A stretch of DNA of 64,000 bases from Anaerovibrio lipolyticus DSM 3074 (GCF_900141865.1 NZ_FQYW01000008.1:100030-164029), one strand, 5' to 3'. Positions 16,864-26,351 are shown, counted from the stretch's first letter. Program-made: numbers and translations. Notes: a model not told the origin generated them from the letters alone.

Positions 16864-18579
16864 TCAAATTCTCATTTGATGAACCTTTTCAGGTGGGAGG
16901 AATTTCATCACCATTTGCTCCAGCTTAATAAAGTCTATAGGCTTGGTCAAATAATCGTCAAAGCCTTCATTTTTATACAGCTCCCAGGCTCCGGATACAG
17001 CATTGGCAGTGAAGCAAACCACTGGAGTGCCCGTATTAATCGCCGATTTCTGAGCCTTAATCTCATGAAGGGTTTCAATACCGTTCTTCCCCGGCATCAT
17101 ATGGTCGAGGAAAATCAAATCGTACTTTTTCTTATCCGTCAAGGTCAGGGCTTCGTCACCGCTTTCAGCCGCATCAATCTTCACCTTTGTTTTCTTCAGC
17201 AGATTCTTGAATACCACCAGATTCATGGCCGTATCATCCACCACCAGCACCTCTGCCTCAGGGGCTGTAAACTGCTCGTGATACTGATGAGCGGAGGATG
17301 TAGGGGCAACAAGGACTTCATCCATATTCCCCAATGGCTCCCAATCCACTACCTCCTGCTCCAAAGTAAAGTAGAATCGGGACCCCACCCCGTAAATACT
17401 GCCTACTTCCAGCTTTGACCCCATCATAGTCAGCAGGCGGGTGGTAATGGAGAGCCCCAGTCCAGTGCCCTCGATATGACGGTTTTTCTCCTCGCCAATT
17501 CGATCAAACTTGGAAAACAGCTTGTCCATGTCTTCCTTCTTAATGCCGCTGCCCGTGTCCTTAACAGCCACATTAAGCAGTACATGGCTGTCATCGCCCT
17601 TTTCAAAATCAATGCTGAAAACAACGCTGCCCTCCTTGGTGTATTTCACCGCATTGGTAAGCAAATTAGTAATAATCTGCTTAAGGCGGATGTCATCTCC
17701 CCTCAGGTGCTTCGGAGTCTCCGGGTCAATTTCCAAAGAAAACTCCAGTCCCTTTCCTTCGGCACGATAGGAAATCATATGCACCAAATCGTTTATTACC
17801 ATGGACAAATCATATTCTGCCGTGATGATTTCCATTTTTCCTGCTTCAATCTTGGAAAAATCAAGAATATCATTCACAAGGGCCAACAGGGTGTGGCCTG
17901 CAGCATCAATATTTTCCGCATAGGAAAGAATAGGACTGTCCTGACCGCATTCCCGCAAAATCATTTCATTCATGCCCAGCATGGCGTTAATTGGCGTTCT
18001 TATCTCATGGGACATGTTAGACAAAAATGCTGACTTGGCCTCACTTGCCGCCATTGCCCGATCGGAAATATCCCGCAGAGCCTCTCTGGCTTTTCTTTCC
18101 TCGTCAATTTCCTCCACCAGCCACAAAACTCTGGAAACCTTCCCCAATGAAGTACGCTGGGAAACGATGAATCTGCAGCGGCACCAAATACCTTCATTGT
18201 TTAAAAACTCCATAGTGATAGCATTGCGATCCCCTAAACGTTCAGCCAAGGTGGAAAAATTTAAAAAATCCATTACCTGATTTTCCCAGGAAGGGTCAAG
18301 ATGCTCCTTCATGCGAAAAATCAAGGCCGCCTGGGCACCACTATGCTCAGTTACCTTCGTGTCACTGGCATTTTCTTCATCCACTTCAATATCAATGTAG
18401 GTATCGTTGATAATATCAAATTCCTGCACGAAAACATACAGCTTGGTGGTGGCACTAAGCTGATGATATAGCTGTCTTGATACCTGATCCTTGCGTTTAC
18501 TATGCCTTATAGCCACATAGGATACAGCAATAATAGCCGCAATAACCAGCACACACGCCACAATGGTCAAATATGGCAT
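16864..18579 (-). CDS. Hybrid sensor histidine kinase with receiver domain
   Basis: 571 aa from ATG 18579, preceded by GGGGTGAT; an in-frame GTG at 18597 overlaps the upstream stop codon by 4 nt and is the alternative. Domains in order: one N-terminal TM helix, a PAS-like region similar to that of the downstream gene, DHp with intact His (LSNMSHEIRTPINAM), HATPase (QIITNLLTNAVKYT, VKDTGSGIKKED, GTGLGLSITTRLL), and a C-terminal receiver (EVLVVDD, Asp in LIFLDHMMPG, Lys in YLTKPID). It has no HPt of its own, which fits relay to the HPt on the next gene's product. Confidence 0.9.
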   Translation of the reverse strand: MPYLTIVACVLVIAAIIAVSYVAIRHSKRKDQVSRQLYHQLSATTKLYVFVQEFDIINDTYIDIEVDEENASDTKVTEHSGAQAALIFRMKEHLDPSWENQVMDFLNFSTLAERLGDRNAITMEFLNNEGIWCRCRFIVSQRTSLGKVSRVLWLVEEIDEERKAREALRDISDRAMAASEAKSAFLSNMSHEIRTPINAMLGMNEMILRECGQDSPILSYAENIDAAGHTLLALVNDILDFSKIEAGKMEIITAEYDLSMVINDLVHMISYRAEGKGLEFSLEIDPETPKHLRGDDIRLKQIITNLLTNAVKYTKEGSVVFSIDFEKGDDSHVLLNVAVKDTGSGIKKEDMDKLFSKFDRIGEEKNRHIEGTGLGLSITTRLLTMMGSKLEVGSIYGVGSRFYFTLEQEVVDWEPLGNMDEVLVAPTSSAHQYHEQFTAPEAEVLVVDDTAMNLVVFKNLLKKTKVKIDAAESGDEALTLTDKKKYDLIFLDHMMPGKNGIETLHEIKAQKSAINTGTPVVCFTANAVSGAWELYKNEGFDDYLTKPIDFIKLEQMVMKFLPPEKVHQMRI

Positions 18580-18593
18580 AATATCACCCCATA

Positions 18594-19382
18594 TCACGCC
18601 TGAGAAGGATTAGCCCTTAATACGTCGTCAATTTTATTTACCAAAGCCTCTTTGGTTGCCGACTTCAAAATATAGCCCTGAGGCTTAAGAGCAAGCACCT
18701 GATTAATGGATTCCTTGTTATCTATTCCGGTAAGGAAGGCCACTGGAATTTTTTTGGTTTCCTCATTGGAGCGCAATGCCTTTAGGACCTCCGGTCCCGG
18801 CATCTCCGGCATATTATAATCAAGCAGCACAAGATCCACTTTATTTTGCTGTAAAAACGTAATCGCCTGTTTCCCCGAGGTTACAACACTCACCTGAAAG
18901 ATTCCCATCAAATGGCTGCGAATCATCTTGCAAAACGCCGGGTCATCATCCACCACCAATATCTTTTCCTTTACATTTTTTTGTTCTTCAAAGGCATCTA
19001 CGACCTTTTCAAATTTATCCATATTAACCGGCTTATCAAACCATGGATAAAAGCCCAGCTCAGGCAGGAATTCCACCACATCATGATGAAAGCTTACCTC
19101 ACCGACAATAATAATTTTACGCCTCTTTGCCCGCAGGTTTTTAATGATATTTACCAATTCCTCCTGTTTACGTTCGCTGAACAGCACGCCTTCCCCCAAA
19201 TGGAGCACAAACACCGACGAGTCATTTATATACTGATACATATTCCAAGAGCCGGCTACTGCCGAATTTACAGTATAGCCCATATTCTCCAAGCCTTGGA
19301 TAATTGCCTGCACAGTGATGGTTTGCCCAAAATCAAATAATACTATTTCCTTTTTAACTGCAGGTTGTACTTTTTTCATCAT
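18594..19382 (-). CDS. Stand-alone response regulator: pseudo-receiver plus receiver, no output domain
   Basis: 262 aa from ATG 19382, preceded by GGGGAGGTG. The N-terminal 115 residues look like a receiver fold without the phosphoacceptor Asp (SVFVLHLGEG at the site). The C-terminal receiver is complete: KILVVDDDPAF, LVLLDYNMPEMPG, LTG and YILKSA. There is no DNA-binding or enzymatic output, so it probably works through protein contacts or as a phosphate shuttle. It is the first gene of the phosphorelay operon. Confidence 0.87.
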   Translation of the reverse strand: MMKKVQPAVKKEIVLFDFGQTITVQAIIQGLENMGYTVNSAVAGSWNMYQYINDSSVFVLHLGEGVLFSERKQEELVNIIKNLRAKRRKIIIVGEVSFHHDVVEFLPELGFYPWFDKPVNMDKFEKVVDAFEEQKNVKEKILVVDDDPAFCKMIRSHLMGIFQVSVVTSGKQAITFLQQNKVDLVLLDYNMPEMPGPEVLKALRSNEETKKIPVAFLTGIDNKESINQVLALKPQGYILKSATKEALVNKIDDVLRANPSQA

Positions 19383-19495
19383 ACTACACCTCCCCATGGG
19401 ACACTGCACCACGGCCCCATATTATTCAGCTATTTTATGGTAATATTCCACGTTTGAGGTGTCATTCCTGCTTTACGAGAATAATTATGCCCAAC

Positions 19496-19532
19496 TAAAA
19501 AACTGCCCTCTGATAATAAAATCAGAGGACAG
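19496..19532 (-). terminator. Intrinsic terminator of the sulfatase-like gene
   Basis: On the minus strand CCTCTGAT / ATCAGAGG pair around TTTATT (extended by CTG/CAG after one mismatch), followed by TTTTTT, 12 bp past the stop codon. Confidence 0.83.
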
Positions 19533-19543
19533 CTTTATTACTT

Positions 19544-21526
19544 TTATGGCTCAATTATTGGGAAGAACGGTGTAAAGATAACTACCTTATCTGTCAGCTT
19601 TCCTAAAAGCTCCTTATTACCATCCTGATGGAATTTCTGTTGCATTTCCTTGTTCTTTGACAGAATAGTAAACAGTCCTTCCTTTGGCATAGTCCAGGTT
19701 GCGTCAGCCTCAGGGGATTCGACTCCCTTCTGATAAACCAGAATACCGGATTTAACTGTAAGTAGATACTTTTCACCGGTATCTGTCAAATTCAGATTTG
19801 CTGTGAAATTCAGATCCTGAGCCTCATCGCTGTTAAGGCTGATGCCAATATAATCCAGCATAAGCTCAGAGCCCATCTTCTTACGAACATCCTCACCACC
19901 ACCACTGTTAATAAATGGAACAGAACCATTTCTCAGCTCCTTAGCAGCACAAAGGTATGCATTACGCCAGGTTCCGGATTCAGCCTGATATGCCAGCTGA
20001 TCCATGGCATCTGCACACAGATTACGGGCCTCCTGATTCTTAGGCTCAGCAAAGACAATCTGATTGGTAACCTCTGCTACCCACTGGTACTTGCCTGCTT
20101 CATAATCCTTCTTTGCCCTTTCTAAAATGGCCTTACTGCCTCCCATGTATTCTACAGTCTTCTTGGCAGTATCCACAGGTGGCAATTTATTGAGGTTTAC
20201 AGGATTTGCATCATACCAGCCCATAAACTTTTCATATACAGCTTTGGAATTATGCGCCACAGTACCATAATACTGACGGGTATACCAAACCTTCTGCAGG
20301 GCATCCGGCAATTTAATCTTGTAGGCCACTTCATTTTGAGTCAAGCCCTGATTCATGTAGAACAAGGTCTGGTCGTTAATATACTTATAGGCCAATGCGG
20401 TATTGGTCATATATTCCTTGATAACCTTATTTCCCCAATGCGGCCAGTTATGGGCCTGGAAGGTTACTTCGGCATCCTTTCCATAACGGGACTGGGCCTC
20501 CATAATATAATATGCCCATTTATTGCCGTCTCTCACCTGTGCTCCGCGCAGGGTATAAAGATTATGAAGGGTTCCGGTGCAGTTCTCAGCCACCCAAAGG
20601 GCTTTTTTATCAGGGAACCATGTGTTCATCTCCGATGGTGCTTCAGTGCCAGGCGTCATCTGGAATTCCATTGTCACACCATCAATAATACGTTTTTCAC
20701 CAGTGGTGGTAATAATGTCTGTTGGTGAAATATAAGAAGTATGCCCTGTGGACTGTCCCATACCAATACCGATGGAAAGGCGGCCCTTCTCTCCTGGCTC
20801 CAACAATACACCGTACTGATAAGCCGCACGACGGGCCATAGCAGGACCTGCATACACATTTTCTGAAACTACGTTTTCCTCAAAGCCCTCCGGAGCAATG
20901 ATAGAAATGCCATTATCCTTTATAAACTGTTCAGGATTCTCCATGTCCAGAATACCACGAACACCGCCATAATGGTCAATATGAGAATGACTGTAAATTA
21001 TAGCCTTAACGGGGAATACTCCCAGCTGCTCATCCACGAGCTGTTTAGCTGCCTTACTGCATTCCACTGACATCAATGGATCGAAGATAATCCATCCGGT
21101 GTTGCCCTTTACAAAGGTAATATTTGACATATCATAGCCACGAACCTGATAAATGTCATCAGTAACTTTGAAAAGTCCATAATAGTGATTCAGCTGGGCA
21201 TTACGCCAAAGACTTGGATTGGCGGTATCCGGAGCCCTCTTATCGAGAAAAGCATAGGCTGCCTGGCTCCATACCACCTTACCCTGGGCATTTTTTATTT
21301 CCAGCTTTTCAGGGGCAGCAATCAAGCCACGGGATGCGAATTCCCGTTCCTGCTCATCATTAAAATCCAGCTTGTTATAAACCTCATTGTTCGCTTGAAT
21401 CGTATAGCTGGATGCTTCCTTTGGTCCCTCAGCTGCCTCACCTATAACTGATGTCATGAAGGTTCCCGAAACAGCCAAGGCTACTGCCAAAGCTAAGGCA
21501 CGACCATATTTTGCCCTTTTTTTCAT
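19544..21526 (-). CDS. Exported alkyl-sulfatase-like metallo-beta-lactamase-fold hydrolase
   Basis: 660 aa from ATG 21526 (MKKRAKYGRALALAVAL; GGGAG upstream). A cleavable signal peptide ends near GEAAEG. The MBL metal motif SHSHIDHYGG (His-x-His-x-Asp-His) is near residue 180, and the N-terminal NPSLWRNAQLNHYYGLFKV and the Glu-rich region around APEGFEENVVSENVYAGPAM match SdsA1-type alkylsulfatases, which bind two Zn and cleave sulfate from alkyl sulfates. The C-terminal part corresponds to the family's dimerisation and SCP2-like domains. The gene is monocistronic with its own terminator. Confidence 0.87.
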   Translation of the reverse strand: MKKRAKYGRALALAVALAVSGTFMTSVIGEAAEGPKEASSYTIQANNEVYNKLDFNDEQEREFASRGLIAAPEKLEIKNAQGKVVWSQAAYAFLDKRAPDTANPSLWRNAQLNHYYGLFKVTDDIYQVRGYDMSNITFVKGNTGWIIFDPLMSVECSKAAKQLVDEQLGVFPVKAIIYSHSHIDHYGGVRGILDMENPEQFIKDNGISIIAPEGFEENVVSENVYAGPAMARRAAYQYGVLLEPGEKGRLSIGIGMGQSTGHTSYISPTDIITTTGEKRIIDGVTMEFQMTPGTEAPSEMNTWFPDKKALWVAENCTGTLHNLYTLRGAQVRDGNKWAYYIMEAQSRYGKDAEVTFQAHNWPHWGNKVIKEYMTNTALAYKYINDQTLFYMNQGLTQNEVAYKIKLPDALQKVWYTRQYYGTVAHNSKAVYEKFMGWYDANPVNLNKLPPVDTAKKTVEYMGGSKAILERAKKDYEAGKYQWVAEVTNQIVFAEPKNQEARNLCADAMDQLAYQAESGTWRNAYLCAAKELRNGSVPFINSGGGEDVRKKMGSELMLDYIGISLNSDEAQDLNFTANLNLTDTGEKYLLTVKSGILVYQKGVESPEADATWTMPKEGLFTILSKNKEMQQKFHQDGNKELLGKLTDKVVIFTPFFPIIEP

Positions 21527-21637
21527 AGGCGCACTCCCTTTCACATTAATAATTTATTCTCCTATTCATCACCACATATATGTGGAGTATATACGACAAA
21601 TGCGCCTTTTTTTCCTGCCATACAAAAAAGTATACAC

Positions 21638-21665
21638 AAAAAACTGCCGACCCTTCAGCCGACAG
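21638..21665 (-). terminator. Intrinsic terminator
   Basis: Minus-strand CTGTCGGC / GTCGGCAG, with two G-U pairs, is followed by TTTTTT. It closes the 66-aa gene upstream. Confidence 0.72.
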
Positions 21666-21671
21666 CTTTAC

Positions 21672-21872
21672 TTACTCATCGTTTCCTGCTTCAAAAACAT
21701 CTATACAATCATGATAATCACAGGCTGCTCCCTTTACGGACACGCGGTTACCATCCTCAAAAAAATGCTCCAGCCATACATAGAACATTTCTGTGGATCC
21801 AAATTCCCAGGATTTTGACTCCAGCCATTCACGAAGTCTGTGATTGCTGGTAAAGCTCTTTTCTATGCGCAT
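21672..21872 (-). CDS. Hypothetical protein, about 66 aa
   Basis: A small acidic protein (REWLESKSWEFGSTEMFYVW, then CDYHDCIDVFEAG). Three clustered starts follow GGAGG; the ATG at 21872 has the best spacing. It is followed at once by a terminator, which supports it as a real single gene. No family is recognised. Confidence 0.5.
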   Translation of the reverse strand: MRIEKSFTSNHRLREWLESKSWEFGSTEMFYVWLEHFFEDGNRVSVKGAACDYHDCIDVFEAGNDE

Positions 21873-22045
21873 CCTCATCACCTCCAGATAAGTACTTTGT
21901 CTTTACTGCTTATGTTTTCTACCATTTTACCAAAAATCCTGCCTAAAATGCAAAAACTAATACCATTTCACATTATTTTCATCCTTGTGCTAAGGTTATT
22001 CACTTGCTAATATTAGTTTATCCAGTAGTGAAGGAGTCGCTATTT

Positions 22046-23179
22046 ATGAACAACAAACGAATTATTTCCATAGATATTTTTCGGGGACTGACCATTTTTA
22101 TAATGATTCTGGGAAATTTATCGCCAGATTCCCGGTACACCTATCCAACCCTGCTTCACAGTGGCTGGACAGGGGTTAATATCATTGATTTTGCCTTCCC
22201 TGGCTTTATCTTTATCATGGGTGTGTCCACTGTTTTCGCCAATTCATTAAAATACACCGACTGGCTGGGAAAGGTGGTAAAGCGCACCATTATTCTGTTT
22301 GTATTGGGGCTGCTGGTGAATCATCTGCCGTTGGTGTTCACTGCTCTTTTTTCCTCTGATTATACCTTTGTCCAGGCTGGCAACGATTTTCTTGCTTCCT
22401 TCCGGCCCTTTGGGGTGCTGCAGCGCATTGCTCTGGTGTATTTGGTGGGAACAATTATTTTTCAGGGAGCATCCCGACCTTGGTCACTTTTTCCCATTTC
22501 CCTGTTTCTGATGAGTATTTCCTCTTTGGGGTATTACCTTTATAACCCAGCAGAGCCCTACAGCGAGGCAAATAATATCAGCCTATATATAGACCAGCAT
22601 ATTCAAGGAATATCCCACAATTATATGCAGGCTCCATACGATCCGGAGGGGCTTTATGGCACCATCAATGCCATTGCCACAATGCTCCTGGGGTGTTTTG
22701 CGGGGCAAACACTAAACTCCCGGCAGGGCCTCAGTTTTGCCGACAACAAGAATACCAAGGCGCTGTTTTCCTACGGCATTGTTTTGCTTCTCATATCCTG
22801 GGGCTGGGCCCAGTGGGAAATCATCAGCAAGCCACTTTGGACTGCTCCTTATGTTCTTTCCATGGCAGGTATTGGCATGATATCTCTGTCCCTATTGGAA
22901 GGTCTCTCCCATAGTATCTTTTTCAAATTCATCCTTCATCCATTAAGAGTCTTGGGGCAAAACCCAATTTTCGTCTATCTTTTATCAGAGTGGGGCCTTG
23001 CCCTGCTATTTGCTATCCCACATAGTGGGGAGCCACTATACCTCTGGCTATACCACACCTATTTCTTCGCAGATAACTCGCCATTCACATCAACCTTTAC
23101 CTACACTCTGCTATGGGACCTGACCTTTGTGATACTGGCAGAGGTAATGAATTGTAAGAATATTGTTATAAAGATATAA
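22046..23179 (+). CDS. Acyltransferase-like membrane protein, NagX/DUF5009 type
   Basis: 377 aa from ATG 22046, which has AAGGAG upstream. It starts RIISIDIFRGLTIFIMILGN, the signature of heparan-alpha-glucosaminide N-acetyltransferase-like (HGSNAT/NagX/DUF5009) proteins, followed by ten or so hydrophobic helices. Members transfer acyl groups from cytoplasmic acyl-CoA to sugars across the membrane. The acceptor is unknown and no sugar pathway is adjacent. Confidence 0.8.
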   Translation: MNNKRIISIDIFRGLTIFIMILGNLSPDSRYTYPTLLHSGWTGVNIIDFAFPGFIFIMGVSTVFANSLKYTDWLGKVVKRTIILFVLGLLVNHLPLVFTALFSSDYTFVQAGNDFLASFRPFGVLQRIALVYLVGTIIFQGASRPWSLFPISLFLMSISSLGYYLYNPAEPYSEANNISLYIDQHIQGISHNYMQAPYDPEGLYGTINAIATMLLGCFAGQTLNSRQGLSFADNKNTKALFSYGIVLLLISWGWAQWEIISKPLWTAPYVLSMAGIGMISLSLLEGLSHSIFFKFILHPLRVLGQNPIFVYLLSEWGLALLFAIPHSGEPLYLWLYHTYFFADNSPFTSTFTYTLLWDLTFVILAEVMNCKNIVIKI

Positions 23180-23200
23180 TTTTTGGGGCCAGTTAGGCAA

Positions 23201-23237
23201 AAAAATCCTCATCCCGTAAAAGAGATGAGGACTTTTT
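23201..23237. terminator. Bidirectional terminator
   Basis: A perfect stem TCCTCATC / GATGAGGA (23206-23213, 23224-23231) has A-rich and T-rich flanks, between convergent genes. Confidence 0.85.
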
Positions 23238-23257
23238 ATTTGCAGAATTTACAAGAT

Positions 23258-24112
23258 TTACAGGATTTCCACTAATTCAATCTGGAAATTTAATTCCTTA
23301 CCGGCTAATTCGTGATTAGCGTCAAAGGTAATTTCAGTATCTGTCTTTTCGGTAACAGTAACAGGGAAAGGCTGGCCCATTGGGTTTGTAAGGTAAACCC
23401 GCTGACCCATTTCCAGATTCTCAGCTCCTGGAACCTGGTCAATTTCCACGGTCATGATGGCATTAGGGTCTGTTTCCCCATAGGCATCCTTTGGCTCCAT
23501 GTGGGTATCTTTAATCTCCCCCACCTTCATATCAGCCACAGCCACATCAAAACCACGAATCATCATGCCGGCACCGCAGACAAATTCCAGTGGTTCGCCA
23601 CGATCATAGGAAGAATCAAACTGAGTACCATCATTAAGAGTACCTTTGTAATGAACACGAACCTTCTTGCCCACATTTGGCCCTTCGATACCAAGAACAG
23701 TATGGGAACCACAGCCACCGCAGCCCTCGTGACCGCCACAGCCGCCTTCCTCATGATGGCCGCAGTCATGCCCTTCACCATGATGGTGGTCACAATTTAC
23801 GCCGGAATTTACCAGCTCGCCAGCAAGATATGCCTCTACAACAGAATCAACGTCCCCGAACGCTCCGGCACACAGCTCAATACCTGCATTAGCCAATGCC
23901 TGCTGGGCACCGCCACCAATACCACCACAAATAAGCACATCAATGGATTTATCAGCCAAAAGGCCCGCCAAAGCACCATGGCCACTACCGTTTGACCCAA
24001 TAATTTCACTGGATACTACCTTATTATCCTCAACCTCAAAAACCTTAAAGCTCTCTGTTTTGCCAAAATGCTGGAAAACGTTGCCATTATCATAGGTTAC
24101 AGCAATTTTCAT
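23258..24112 (-). CDS. Fusion: NifX/NifB-like cofactor-binding domain, His/Cys-rich linker, SlyD-like FKBP
   Basis: A 284-aa protein in three parts. Residues 1-104 match the dinitrogenase iron-molybdenum cofactor-binding (NifX/NafY-like) fold ([31 protein letters not shown]). Residues 107-137 are a metal-binding-type linker rich in His, Cys and Gly ([15 protein letters not shown], then [15 protein letters not shown]). Residues 140-284 are a SlyD-type FKBP peptidyl-prolyl isomerase ([20 protein letters not shown]) with an insert-in-flap arrangement. The parts together suggest handling of a metal or cluster combined with folding of a metalloprotein. No nif genes are nearby, so the NifX-like name gives only the fold. 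Confidence 0.85.
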   Translation of the reverse strand: MKIAVTYDNGNVFQHFGKTESFKVFEVEDNKVVSSEIIGSNGSGHGALAGLLADKSIDVLICGGIGGGAQQALANAGIELCAGAFGDVDSVVEAYLAGELVNSGVNCDHHHGEGHDCGHHEEGGCGGHEGCGGCGSHTVLGIEGPNVGKKVRVHYKGTLNDGTQFDSSYDRGEPLEFVCGAGMMIRGFDVAVADMKVGEIKDTHMEPKDAYGETDPNAIMTVEIDQVPGAENLEMGQRVYLTNPMGQPFPVTVTEKTDTEITFDANHELAGKELNFQIELVEIL

Positions 24113-24232
24113 CTATTGCACCTCTCTCAAAATAGTAGTTTGAAGCAATCACATCTTCACCTATGATAATATAGCCTACATAAAAAGTCAATAAGTCAAA
24201 TTTCTGAGTATTCTGATAATGATTCGCTGTTC

Positions 24233-24658
24233 CTATCCTTCCACCGTCTTCACAACAACCATTTTTGCATATCCCTCAGCGCTGATGGTGCCATCCTCAA
24301 GAATAATCTCCGACTTCATTTCCACCACGTTGCGCTTGCGGTTTTCCACCCAGCCACGGATAGTGATAGGCATTCCCACAGGTGTAGGCTTGCGATAACG
24401 GACTTCCAGCTTTCCCGTAAAGGCCGGCTCACCAGTCCTAAAAAGATAACCACCCATGGCCTCATCCAGCATGGTGGAAACAATGCCGCCATGAACTACC
24501 CCACCAAAGCTCTGGTAATTCTTGTCCACCGTGGTTTTAGCGATATATTGATTGGAAATAATCTTAAAATCCAGCTTCATTCCGATAGGATTATTCTGAC
24601 CGCAGGCAAAGCAGTTGCCTGTGTCTTCCATTTTTCTAAGTTCATCATCTGTTGACAT
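24233..24658 (-). CDS. PaaI-type hotdog thioesterase
   Basis: A 141-aa hotdog-fold protein. The motif FGGVVHGGIVSTMLDEAMGG carries the catalytic or positioning residues of acyl-CoA thioesterases, and the N-terminal CFACGQNNPIGMKL is common in this group. It probably hydrolyses acyl-CoA or aryl-CoA thioesters. The gene stands alone. Confidence 0.85.
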   Translation of the reverse strand: MSTDDELRKMEDTGNCFACGQNNPIGMKLDFKIISNQYIAKTTVDKNYQSFGGVVHGGIVSTMLDEAMGGYLFRTGEPAFTGKLEVRYRKPTPVGMPITIRGWVENRKRNVVEMKSEIILEDGTISAEGYAKMVVVKTVEG

Positions 24659-24780
24659 TACAGTACCTCCATGAGTTCCAAACTAATTCTATCCACCTAT
24701 AAACTATAGATTGTACAAGGCTTTGTCAACTTTTTTCGGTGATTTGGCCGACTGTTTTATGGCAAGTTGGCATAACGACG

Positions 24781-24811
24781 AAAAAACCGTCGGGCAAATG
24801 AGACCCGACGG
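24781..24811 (-). terminator. Intrinsic terminator of metY
   Basis: Minus-strand CCGTCGGG / CCCGACGG stem followed by TTTTTT, 18 bp beyond the metY stop codon. Confidence 0.87.
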
Positions 24812-24828
24812 CTTTTCTTTGTGTGAAA

Positions 24829-26109
24829 TTACACTGCTGCAAAGGCCTGAGCCAGATCAGCAATAATGTCATCAATATGCTCAGTACCGATGGAGAGGCG
24901 AATGGTGCTGCGGCTGATACCTACATCAGCCAGCTCCTCATCGGTAAGCTGGGAATGGGTGGTGGTTGCTGGATGAATGACCAGGGACTTCACATCCGCC
25001 ACATTTGCAAGGAGGGAGAAAATCTTCAGATTATCAATGAACCTGAAGGCCTCCTCCTGACCGCCCTTAATCTCAAATGTGAAGATAGAGCCGCCGCCAT
25101 TAGGGAAATACTTCTGATAGAGAGCATGATTCGGATGCTCTGGCAGACTTGGATGATTAACCTTGGTAACCTTTGGATTTTTTACGAGGTAAGCAATAAC
25201 CTTTTTGGTGTTTTCTGCGTGACGCTCCAGGCGGAGGGACAGGGTCTCAGTGCCCTGCAACAGCAGGAAGGCCGCAAAAGGAGAAATAGTCGCACCCTGA
25301 TCACGGAGCAAAATAGCACGAATGTAGATAGCAAATGCAGCCTTGCCGGCAGCCTCAGTAAACTTTACGCCGTGGTAGCTAGGATTTGCCTCGGAAATCC
25401 AAGGATACTTACCACTCTTTGCCCAGTCAAAGTTACCGCTGTCCACGATAACACCGCCAAGAGTTGTACCATGACCGCCAATAAACTTGGTCGCAGAATG
25501 AACAACAATATCTGCGCCATGCTCAATAGGGCGGATAAGGTATGGAGTGCCGAAGGTGTTATCAATTACCAAAGGCAGCCCATGCTTGTGAGCCAGCTTG
25601 GCAATGGCATCAATATCTGGAATATCAGAGTTTGGATTGCCCAGGGTCTCAATGTAGATGGCCTTGGTATTATCCTGGATAGCGCCCTCAATTTCCTTTA
25701 AATTATGAGCATCCACAAAGGTGGTCTCAATACCGTAAAGTGGCAGAGTATGGGCCAACAGGTTTGCAGAACCGCCATAAATGGTCTTCTGGGCTACAAT
25801 GTGTTCACCGGCCTTTGCCAAAGCCTGAATAGTATAGGTAATAGCTGCTGCGCCAGAAGCCAGAGCCAGACCAGCCACACCGCCCTCAAGTGCTGCGATT
25901 CTTTCCTCAAAAACGCCCTGGGTGGAATTGGTAAGACGGCCATATATATTTCCCGCATCAGCAAGACCAAAGCGGTCAGCTGCGTGCTGGGAATTACGGA
26001 ATACATAAGAGGTAGTTGCGTAAATTGGCACTGCTCTTGCATCGGATGCTGGATCTGGGTTCTCCTGACCTACATGAAGCTGAAGGGTTTCAAATTTGTA
26101 GTTGCTCAT
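24829..26109 (-). CDS. metY: O-acetylhomoserine sulfhydrylase (aminocarboxypropyltransferase)
   Basis: A 426-aa Cys/Met-metabolism PLP enzyme. The start region NYKFETLQLHVGQENPDPAS, the SGAAAITYTIQALAKAGEH block and the PLP-lysine motif SATKFIGGHGTTLGG identify MetY/Met17, which joins sulfide (or methanethiol) to O-acetylhomoserine to give homocysteine (or methionine). Length is as expected. Its roughly 240-nt leader holds a promoter/operator, a short ORF and an attenuator-like structure (see the separate entries), so expression is probably tied to sulfur amino-acid supply. Confidence 0.93.
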   Translation of the reverse strand: MSNYKFETLQLHVGQENPDPASDARAVPIYATTSYVFRNSQHAADRFGLADAGNIYGRLTNSTQGVFEERIAALEGGVAGLALASGAAAITYTIQALAKAGEHIVAQKTIYGGSANLLAHTLPLYGIETTFVDAHNLKEIEGAIQDNTKAIYIETLGNPNSDIPDIDAIAKLAHKHGLPLVIDNTFGTPYLIRPIEHGADIVVHSATKFIGGHGTTLGGVIVDSGNFDWAKSGKYPWISEANPSYHGVKFTEAAGKAAFAIYIRAILLRDQGATISPFAAFLLLQGTETLSLRLERHAENTKKVIAYLVKNPKVTKVNHPSLPEHPNHALYQKYFPNGGGSIFTFEIKGGQEEAFRFIDNLKIFSLLANVADVKSLVIHPATTTHSQLTDEELADVGISRSTIRLSIGTEHIDDIIADLAQAFAAV

Positions 26110-26185
26110 AATAATTTCTCCTTTTTCTATAAAATATGTTGATATAATTTCTTATTAAATTTAATGAAATGAAATCTGAGCTAAT

Positions 26186-26217
26186 AAAAAACCGGGGCTT
26201 TATCCAAGCTCCCGGGC
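26186..26217 (-). terminator. Leader terminator upstream of metY
   Basis: On the minus strand CCGGGAGCTT pairs with AAGCCCCGG (one bulged A; 9 bp), followed by TTTTTTATT. It lies 77 bp before the metY start codon, so read-through is needed for metY expression. Its left arm also belongs to the competing hairpin with 26276-26286. Confidence 0.8.
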
Positions 26218-26286
26218 AAATGGCAACACAATCAGCCGCATGTCAAAGAAGACGAATGCACCTGGCCATACTTACTTGCCCGGGAG
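26209..26286 (-). promoter_or_regulatory. Alternative (antiterminator-type) pairing in the metY leader
   Basis: The segments at 26276-26286 and 26209-26219 are perfect 11-nt complements (on the minus strand CTCCCGGGCAA and TTGCCCGGGAG). Pairing them consumes the left arm of the terminator at 26186-26217. The first arm lies inside the short leader ORF (codons 23-25), so translation could decide which hairpin forms. No SAM riboswitch or T-box consensus is seen. Confidence 0.6.
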
Positions 26287-26351
26287 TTACACATTCGACA
26301 TACCCATGCTGCAGTCTTACAAGTGTTGTTTACTCCATACATAACATTCAT
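26232..26351 (-). CDS. 39-aa leader peptide, Cys-containing, upstream of metY
   Basis: ATG 26351 has AAAGGAG at 5-nt spacing, the best ribosome site in this leader. The peptide (MNVMYGVNNTCKTAAWVCRM, then C at 21 and 38) has four Cys and three Met in 39 residues and ends at TGA 26234-26232. It overlaps the first arm of the alternative hairpin and stops 15 nt before the terminator stem. The likely role is a cis-acting leader peptide that senses cysteine or methionine supply, by analogy with amino-acid attenuators. It could instead be a small metal-binding protein, given C-x2-C. Confidence 0.55.
   Translation of the reverse strand: MNVMYGVNNTCKTAAWVCRMCNSRASKYGQVHSSSLTCG

Noticed and set aside
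23258..24112. Nitrogen-fixation role for the NifX-like protein
   Set aside because: No nif genes in the window and the domain is widespread outside diazotrophs; the fold only is claimed.
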